The notes beneath the pieces are model-generated. The model was not told the origin of the DNA. It searched no databases and saw only the letters and a list, made by a program, of their open reading frames with translations. 64,000 bases of DNA from Marinobacter pelagius (lineage in GTDB: Bacteria; Pseudomonadota; Gammaproteobacteria; Pseudomonadales; Oleiphilaceae): NCBI RefSeq assembly GCF_003315345.1, contig NZ_QNRO01000018.1:28187-92186 (forward strand). The letters run 5' to 3'. This document shows, in pieces, positions 59,095-64,000 of the stretch (its first letter is position 1; each line of letters opens with the position of its first letter). Position numbers and translations under genes: made by a program.

Positions 59095-60549
59095 ATGCAG
59101 ATTGCTAGTCTGGCGGAGGTTGGGCTGCCCAATGTGTCAACCAGCGATACGATTGATTCAACGTTCGCGGCCCTAAAGCGGGCACAACTTGCGCGTCGCG
59201 GAAGTTTTACCTTAGAGGCTCGAATAGCGCAGCTCGACCAGCTGCGGGATTCAATTAAACGCTACGAATCAAACATCATTGCGGCTTGCGCGGCGGACTT
59301 TCGAAAACCCGCTCCAGAAGTCAAATTAACTGAACTCCTGCCGGTGCTTCAGGAAATTCGACACACTAAAAAACACTTGCGTAAATGGATGCGTCCGAAG
59401 CGAGTGGCTGCATCCATTGGTGTTTGGGGTACGAGGTCTTATGTTCGGCCAGAGCCAAAGGGTGTGTGTTTAATTATCGCGCCATGGAATTATCCTCTCA
59501 ATCTTGCGCTCGGACCTCTCGTCTCAGCGTTGGCTGCGGGGAACGGAGCTATCATCAAACCCTCGGAAATGACACCCCACACCTCAAAGGTGATTGCCAA
59601 CATTGTCGCCGAAACCTTCCCCCCCGATCTTGTTTCGGTGATTGAAGGCGATGCCGCTGTAGCCCAGAAACTGTTGGCCCTGCCCTTCGACCACATATTC
59701 TTCACTGGCAGCCCTGCGGTCGGCAAGCTGGTCATGGAGGCTGCGGCCAGGAACCTTTCCTCGGTGACACTGGAACTGGGGGGAAAATCCCCGACCATTG
59801 TAGGCCCGGATGCCAACATCAAGAAGGCTGCCCGATACATTGTCTGGGGGAAGTTTGCCAATAATGGCCAGACCTGCATCGCTCCGGACCATGTTTTTGT
59901 ACACAGAAGCATTGCAGCCCCATTCAATGAAGCACTTAAACAGCAAATCGGGCGCATCTACGGGAAAACGCCGGAAGCCCGGCAATCGACGCCTGACTAT
60001 TGCCGGATTGTAAATGCCCGTCATTTCCAGCGCGTGTCAAGCCTGATAGAAGATGCCAAAAGCAAAGGCGCAAACGTCTTTGAAGGCGGTATTACAGATG
60101 CTGAAGAAAATTTCATTGCGCCGACGTTGATTGCAAATATGTCCAGCGACATGGATATCTCACGTGAGGAGTTATTCGGCCCGATATTACCGGTTATTGA
60201 GTTCGATGATATTGATTCAGTTATCAACAAAATCAACGATAACCCCAAGCCACTGGCGCTTTACGTATTCGACCAGAACAAGTCTTTTGCCAGAAATATT
60301 ATCGAACGAACGAGTTCCGGCGCTGCAGGGATTAACCTTACAGTCGTGCACTTCCTGCATCCGGACCTGCCTTTTGGCGGAGTGAATAATTCTGGAATAG
60401 GGGCATCCCACGGTGAATACGGTTTCCGCGCTTTTTCCCATGAAAAGGCGCTGATGGAGGATAAGCATTCTCTCATCCACCTGCTTTTTCCTCCCTATAC
60501 ACGCTGGGTCCGGCGGCTCATAGATGCTGCTGTTCGTATTCTGGGCTGA
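59095..60549 (+). CDS. alkH: Aldehyde dehydrogenase AlkH
   Basis: This 484-residue NAD(P)-dependent enzyme oxidises fatty aldehydes to fatty acids. The catalytic Glu227 is in ELGGKSP and the nucleophile Cys261 in NGQTC; the cofactor segment is [15 protein letters not shown] near residue 125. A hydrophobic C-terminal tail ([22 protein letters not shown]) suggests membrane association, as in AlkH and mammalian FALDH. The length matches GPo1 AlkH (483). It lies 51 bp after alkG with AAAGAGGTGA as ribosome binding site. Confidence 0.95.
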   Translation: MQIASLAEVGLPNVSTSDTIDSTFAALKRAQLARRGSFTLEARIAQLDQLRDSIKRYESNIIAACAADFRKPAPEVKLTELLPVLQEIRHTKKHLRKWMRPKRVAASIGVWGTRSYVRPEPKGVCLIIAPWNYPLNLALGPLVSALAAGNGAIIKPSEMTPHTSKVIANIVAETFPPDLVSVIEGDAAVAQKLLALPFDHIFFTGSPAVGKLVMEAAARNLSSVTLELGGKSPTIVGPDANIKKAARYIVWGKFANNGQTCIAPDHVFVHRSIAAPFNEALKQQIGRIYGKTPEARQSTPDYCRIVNARHFQRVSSLIEDAKSKGANVFEGGITDAEENFIAPTLIANMSSDMDISREELFGPILPVIEFDDIDSVINKINDNPKPLALYVFDQNKSFARNIIERTSSGAAGINLTVVHFLHPDLPFGGVNNSGIGASHGEYGFRAFSHEKALMEDKHSLIHLLFPPYTRWVRRLIDAAVRILG

Positions 60550-60576
60550 GCATAATCCAATAACAAGAGAGTCACT

Positions 60577-62268
60577 ATGTACGATTACATTATTGTTGGC
60601 GCCGGGTCGGCTGGCTGTGTATTGGCTAACCGACTGACTGCCGATCCCTCGAAGCGAGTAGCGTTACTTGAAGCAGGGCCAAAGGATAAGAGCCCGCTCA
60701 TACATATGCCTGTGGGTATTGCACTTCTTGCCAATAGCAAGCAGGTGAACTGGGCCTTCGAAACCGAGCCTCAGGAACATCTCAAGGGGCGCCGTCTGTT
60801 CTGGCCCCGGGGTAAAACTCTTGGCGGCTCCTCCTCCATCAACGCCATGGTCTACATCCGGGGCCACAAAGCCGATTATGAACACTGGGGTCAGGCTGCC
60901 GGAACCGACCTTTGGGGATGGGACCGCGCATTAACATTGTTTCGCCGACTGGAAGATAACGAACGTTTCGGACCGGATGCTTACCACGGCAAGGGCGGTG
61001 AACTCAGCGTAAGCGATCTGAGATCGGTCAATCCGTTAAGTCGGGATTTTGTTCGCGCCGCTTCCCATGTGGATGTCCCGGTGAACACGGATTTCAATGG
61101 CGAAACGCAAGAGGGACTGGGCCCCTACCAGGTGACACAAAAAAATGGTCGGCGCTGGAGTTCGGCGCAGGCGTTTCTGCGTGGCGCAGAGAAACGGCCT
61201 AACCTCGATGTGCTAACGGACGCTCGGGTAACCCGGGTGGTAATGGATGGCCAGCGGGCGGTTGGGGTGACACTGAACCAAGGGGGCGAATATCGCCAGC
61301 TCAGACTCAATAATGGCGGTGAAGTCATTTTGTCCGGCGGGGCGGTTAATTCACCACAGCTACTTTTGCTTTCCGGAATCGGTGATCGCGAAGAGCTTCG
61401 GAAACACGGAATCCCTCTGGTCCATCACCTTCCTGAGGTGGGCAAGAATCTGGTCGATCATTTGGATATTACGCTGATGCACGCGGCGAACTCACGTTTG
61501 CCTATTGGTGTTGCCCCCAGCTTCCTGCTTCGGGGAGTGAGCGCACTTTTTTCCTATATTTTTGCGCGACGCGGGTTTCTCACCAGTAATGTAGCCGAGG
61601 CAGGAGGCTTTGTTAAATCCAGCCCTTCGTGTGAACGACCGAATGTGCAATTCCATTTTTTGCCAACTTTTTTGAAGGATCATGGGCGAAAAGTGATGAC
61701 CGGGTATGGCTACACCTTACACATTTGCGATCTGCTGCCCAAAAGCCGGGGTTTTATTGGACTGAAAAGCCCTGATCCATTAGCCGATCCGTTGATTCAG
61801 CCCAATTATCTGAGTGACCCCGAAGACATCAAGACAATGATTTCCGCCGTTAAATTCGGGCGACGAGTACTCGCGGCACCGACAATGGCTTTGCATAGTA
61901 AGCGAGAAGTCATGCCCGGAAACTCTGTGTCCTCGGACGATCAGATTGCGGACTTCATCCGGGAAAATGCAGAGACTATCTACCACCCCGTTGGCACCTG
62001 CCGTATGGGCGTGGATCCGGAGTCAGTCGTTGATCCAGAGTTGAAAGTCAGAGGCATTGAAGGGCTTAGAGTCGTCGATGCTTCGATAATGCCCAGTTTG
62101 GTTGCCGGTAACACCAACGCACCCACCATGATGATTGCCGAAAATGCAGCCGACATCCTCCTGGGAAATGTCACGGTTCAGGCTCGGGTTATGACGCCCA
62201 CGCCCACCGCGGACACTACTGACGCCAACTATTCCGTCCCACGAGCAGTAGAAATGGAGAGGAGATAA
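60577..62268 (+). CDS. alkJ: Alcohol dehydrogenase AlkJ (GMC flavoprotein)
   Basis: This 563-residue FAD-dependent GMC oxidoreductase oxidises primary alcohols and delivers electrons to the membrane quinone pool. The FAD-binding start is [18 protein letters not shown] and the GMC signature [18 protein letters not shown] near residue 85. The active-site His470 is in HPVGTCRMG. The length matches GPo1 AlkJ (558) apart from a short C-terminal extension. It lies 27 bp after alkH. Confidence 0.95.
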   Translation: MYDYIIVGAGSAGCVLANRLTADPSKRVALLEAGPKDKSPLIHMPVGIALLANSKQVNWAFETEPQEHLKGRRLFWPRGKTLGGSSSINAMVYIRGHKADYEHWGQAAGTDLWGWDRALTLFRRLEDNERFGPDAYHGKGGELSVSDLRSVNPLSRDFVRAASHVDVPVNTDFNGETQEGLGPYQVTQKNGRRWSSAQAFLRGAEKRPNLDVLTDARVTRVVMDGQRAVGVTLNQGGEYRQLRLNNGGEVILSGGAVNSPQLLLLSGIGDREELRKHGIPLVHHLPEVGKNLVDHLDITLMHAANSRLPIGVAPSFLLRGVSALFSYIFARRGFLTSNVAEAGGFVKSSPSCERPNVQFHFLPTFLKDHGRKVMTGYGYTLHICDLLPKSRGFIGLKSPDPLADPLIQPNYLSDPEDIKTMISAVKFGRRVLAAPTMALHSKREVMPGNSVSSDDQIADFIRENAETIYHPVGTCRMGVDPESVVDPELKVRGIEGLRVVDASIMPSLVAGNTNAPTMMIAENAADILLGNVTVQARVMTPTPTADTTDANYSVPRAVEMERR

Positions 62269-62270
62269 AC

Positions 62271-63905
62271 GTGCTTGGCAAAATGATGAACGTAGAACTC
62301 ACCGTGAATTCTTTGATCGACCATGCTGCTCGCTACCATGGAGACGCTGAGATTGTGTCGATAGGAACGGATGGAAATCCCAGTCGATCTGACTGGGCAA
62401 CTGTTTCGAGGCGGTCGCGACAACTTGCGTCGGCGCTTCGAACGGCAGGCTATGTCCAGGGGGATCGGTGCGCGACCATTTGTTGGAATAACGTGGGGCA
62501 CCTGGAATGTTATCTTGGCATCTCTGGTGGCGGGATGGTGTGTCACACCATTAACCCGCGACTGTTTCCAGAACAACTCGTTTACGTTATCAACAATGCT
62601 CAAGACAAAGCCATATTCTTTGACAAAACGTTCCTTTCGATTGTTTCAAATATCCGTGACCGACTGGAGACGGTTGAGGAATTTGTATTGATGTCCGAAC
62701 CGGACGAAGAAATTGCAGCGCAATTTCCAGGATTGTTGTTTTATGAAGAGTTTCTCCAGCGAGGAACGCCTAACGCGAATTGGCCTGAAATCGCCGAAAA
62801 CCAGGCTTCAAGCCTCTGCTATACATCGGGCACCACTGGAAATCCCAAAGGGGTGCTCTATTCACACCGCTCCACCGTTCTGCACGCGCTGGTAGCTGCT
62901 CAACCTGACGCACTGAATTTATCGGCACGGGACGTGGTGATGCCGGTTGTTCCTATGTTTCACGTAAATGCGTGGGGGGTACCCTACATTACGGCGATGG
63001 TTGGAGCCAAACTGGTGTTGCCTGGTCCCGGCCTGGATGGACAAAGTTTGGTCAAGCTTATCGATTCAGAAAGCGTAACGATTGCGCTGGGTGTGCCCAC
63101 GATTTGGCAGGGACTTCTTTCGGCTTTGGACGAGCTTGGCTCCTCGGCAAAGACGCTCAAACGGACGGTGATAGGTGGTAGCGCTTGCCCTCCCTCAATG
63201 ATGTCAGAGTTTCGTGGTAAGTACGGCGTAGATGTTGTCCATGCATGGGGAATGACTGAAACATCACCGATCGGAACCGTCAATGCACTGCTGGCGAAAC
63301 ACGATACCCTTTTAGAAGGAGAAAGAAATAAAATCCGTGAAAGCCAAGGACGGCCTCCCTACGGGGTGCAGCTCAAAATTGTGGGAGAAGACGGCCATCA
63401 ACTGCCCGAAGATGGCGTTGCTCAGGGAAATCTCCGTATCCGTGGTCATTGGGTGGTAGCCGACTACTTTGGTTTTGAGCCAAATCAGACTCTTGAGGAA
63501 GACGGTTGGTTCGAGACAGGTGATGTTGCTTCGATCAATGATGATGGGTTTATGACAATACGTGACCGCTCAAAAGATATTATTAAATCTGGTGGGGAAT
63601 GGATATCGACAGTCGAATTGGAGGGAATCGCAATGGGCCATTCTGCCATCAATGAAGCTGCTGTGGTGGCGGCCTCCCATGATAAATGGGATGAACGACC
63701 GATCCTGTTGGCAGTAAAAATACCCGACGCAAATATTACGGAGGAGGAACTTCTTGCTCATTATCAGGGAAAAGTCGCCAAGTGGCAGACCCCGGATCGC
63801 GTGATTTTTGTGGAAGCATTGCCACGCAATGCCACTGGGAAAGTATTAAAAAACAAGTTGCGCTCTGAATATGGGGAAGTGTTAGTCAATAAACCGGCAA
63901 GCTAG
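62271..63905 (+). CDS. alkK: Medium-chain acyl-CoA synthetase AlkK
   Basis: This 544-residue AMP-forming ligase activates fatty acids with CoA for beta-oxidation. Adenylation motifs are YTSGTTGNPKGVLYSH (about residue 185), AWGMTETSP (about 325) and the C-terminal RNATGKVLKNKLR with the catalytic Lys. GTG 62271 follows GGAGAGGAG and gives MLGKMMNVEL, like GPo1 AlkK. Only two bases separate it from the alkJ stop. alkL, alkN and alkT do not follow within the window. Confidence 0.95.
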   Translation: MLGKMMNVELTVNSLIDHAARYHGDAEIVSIGTDGNPSRSDWATVSRRSRQLASALRTAGYVQGDRCATICWNNVGHLECYLGISGGGMVCHTINPRLFPEQLVYVINNAQDKAIFFDKTFLSIVSNIRDRLETVEEFVLMSEPDEEIAAQFPGLLFYEEFLQRGTPNANWPEIAENQASSLCYTSGTTGNPKGVLYSHRSTVLHALVAAQPDALNLSARDVVMPVVPMFHVNAWGVPYITAMVGAKLVLPGPGLDGQSLVKLIDSESVTIALGVPTIWQGLLSALDELGSSAKTLKRTVIGGSACPPSMMSEFRGKYGVDVVHAWGMTETSPIGTVNALLAKHDTLLEGERNKIRESQGRPPYGVQLKIVGEDGHQLPEDGVAQGNLRIRGHWVVADYFGFEPNQTLEEDGWFETGDVASINDDGFMTIRDRSKDIIKSGGEWISTVELEGIAMGHSAINEAAVVAASHDKWDERPILLAVKIPDANITEEELLAHYQGKVAKWQTPDRVIFVEALPRNATGKVLKNKLRSEYGEVLVNKPAS

Positions 63906-63910
63906 GGAAG

Positions 63911-63974
63911 GTCTGAATAACTGCTGATATTTGCCCATCTTGGGTTTAAACGGCAAAAAATCGAAGATTCAGAC
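63911..63974. repeat. Inverted repeat downstream of alkK
   Basis: GTCTGAAT (63911-63918) and ATTCAGAC (63967-63974) face each other across 48 bases. No T-tract follows immediately, so it is a poor terminator. It may be the edge of an insertion sequence that continues beyond the window, but no transposase codons are visible. Confidence 0.35.
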
Positions 63975-64000
63975 ACTATTTTCCCTTTATTTGTGTGTTT

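Overview
The window reads as the chromosome of a marine, hydrocarbon-degrading gammaproteobacterium, most likely Marinobacter or a close relative. The evidence is the Pseudomonas-like order of housekeeping genes (cbrB-crcZ-pcnB-folK-panBC-pgi; tsaD/rpsU-dnaG-rpoD; gmk-rpoZ-spoT; oxyR-recG), two copies of a FadL-type porin plus giant lipoprotein operon, an ectoine synthase gene, and a complete alkS-alkBGHJK alkane-oxidation cluster. The genus is inferred; no 16S gene is present.

Region by region: 1-13,300 is core genome: the end of a sigma-54 activator (CbrB-like), a CrcZ-like small RNA driven by a sigma-54 promoter, RNA polyadenylation, folate and pantothenate synthesis, pgi, phospholipid and tRNA-modification genes, the rpsU-dnaG-rpoD macromolecular synthesis operon and a tRNA with CAU anticodon. 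13,288-16,175 is a more A/T-rich accessory patch: a partial copy of the tRNA 3' end, a Big2-type lipoprotein and a PEP-CTERM protein. 16,176-20,797 is the first porin/lipoprotein operon. 20,945-36,098 is mostly core: a molybdopterin oxidoreductase, a YbaK-HDOD fusion, recG, oxyR, an SDR, ridA, spoT, rpoZ, gmk and a P2-type ATPase, with an orphan terminator (possible small RNA) and a cluster of 30-bp palindromes. 36,485-49,420 is a mosaic export and stress region: yhiI-rbbA-yhhJ, pldA, broken IS5-like transposase and Tn3-type resolvase, a RelB/ParE-type toxin-antitoxin pair, uspA, marR-emrAB, a solitary ectC and a decapitated TetR gene. 49,615-63,905 is the alkane module: the second porin/lipoprotein operon, then divergent alkS and alkBGHJK.

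How the alkane module works together: alkanes would cross the outer membrane through the FadL-type porin, possibly helped by the partner lipoprotein. The AlkB di-iron monooxygenase would oxidise them with electrons from the two-domain rubredoxin AlkG (the rubredoxin reductase AlkT is not in the window). AlkJ and AlkH then give aldehyde and fatty acid, and AlkK activates the acid with CoA for beta-oxidation. AlkS, a MalT/LuxR-type ATPase regulator, is divergently transcribed and shares with alkB an intergenic inverted repeat whose spacing suits activation of alkB and autoregulation of alkS.

Main points of interest: the duplication of the whole porin/lipoprotein operon including its terminator, with one copy docked beside the alk cluster; the CrcZ-like RNA with seven A-rich Hfq/Crc-type motifs, which would connect carbon catabolite control to the same cell that carries the alk genes; a promoter plus intrinsic terminator in the leader of spoT; an unassigned possible small RNA at 23,901-24,015; and the orphan ectC. 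I found no CRISPR array and no intact mobile element.
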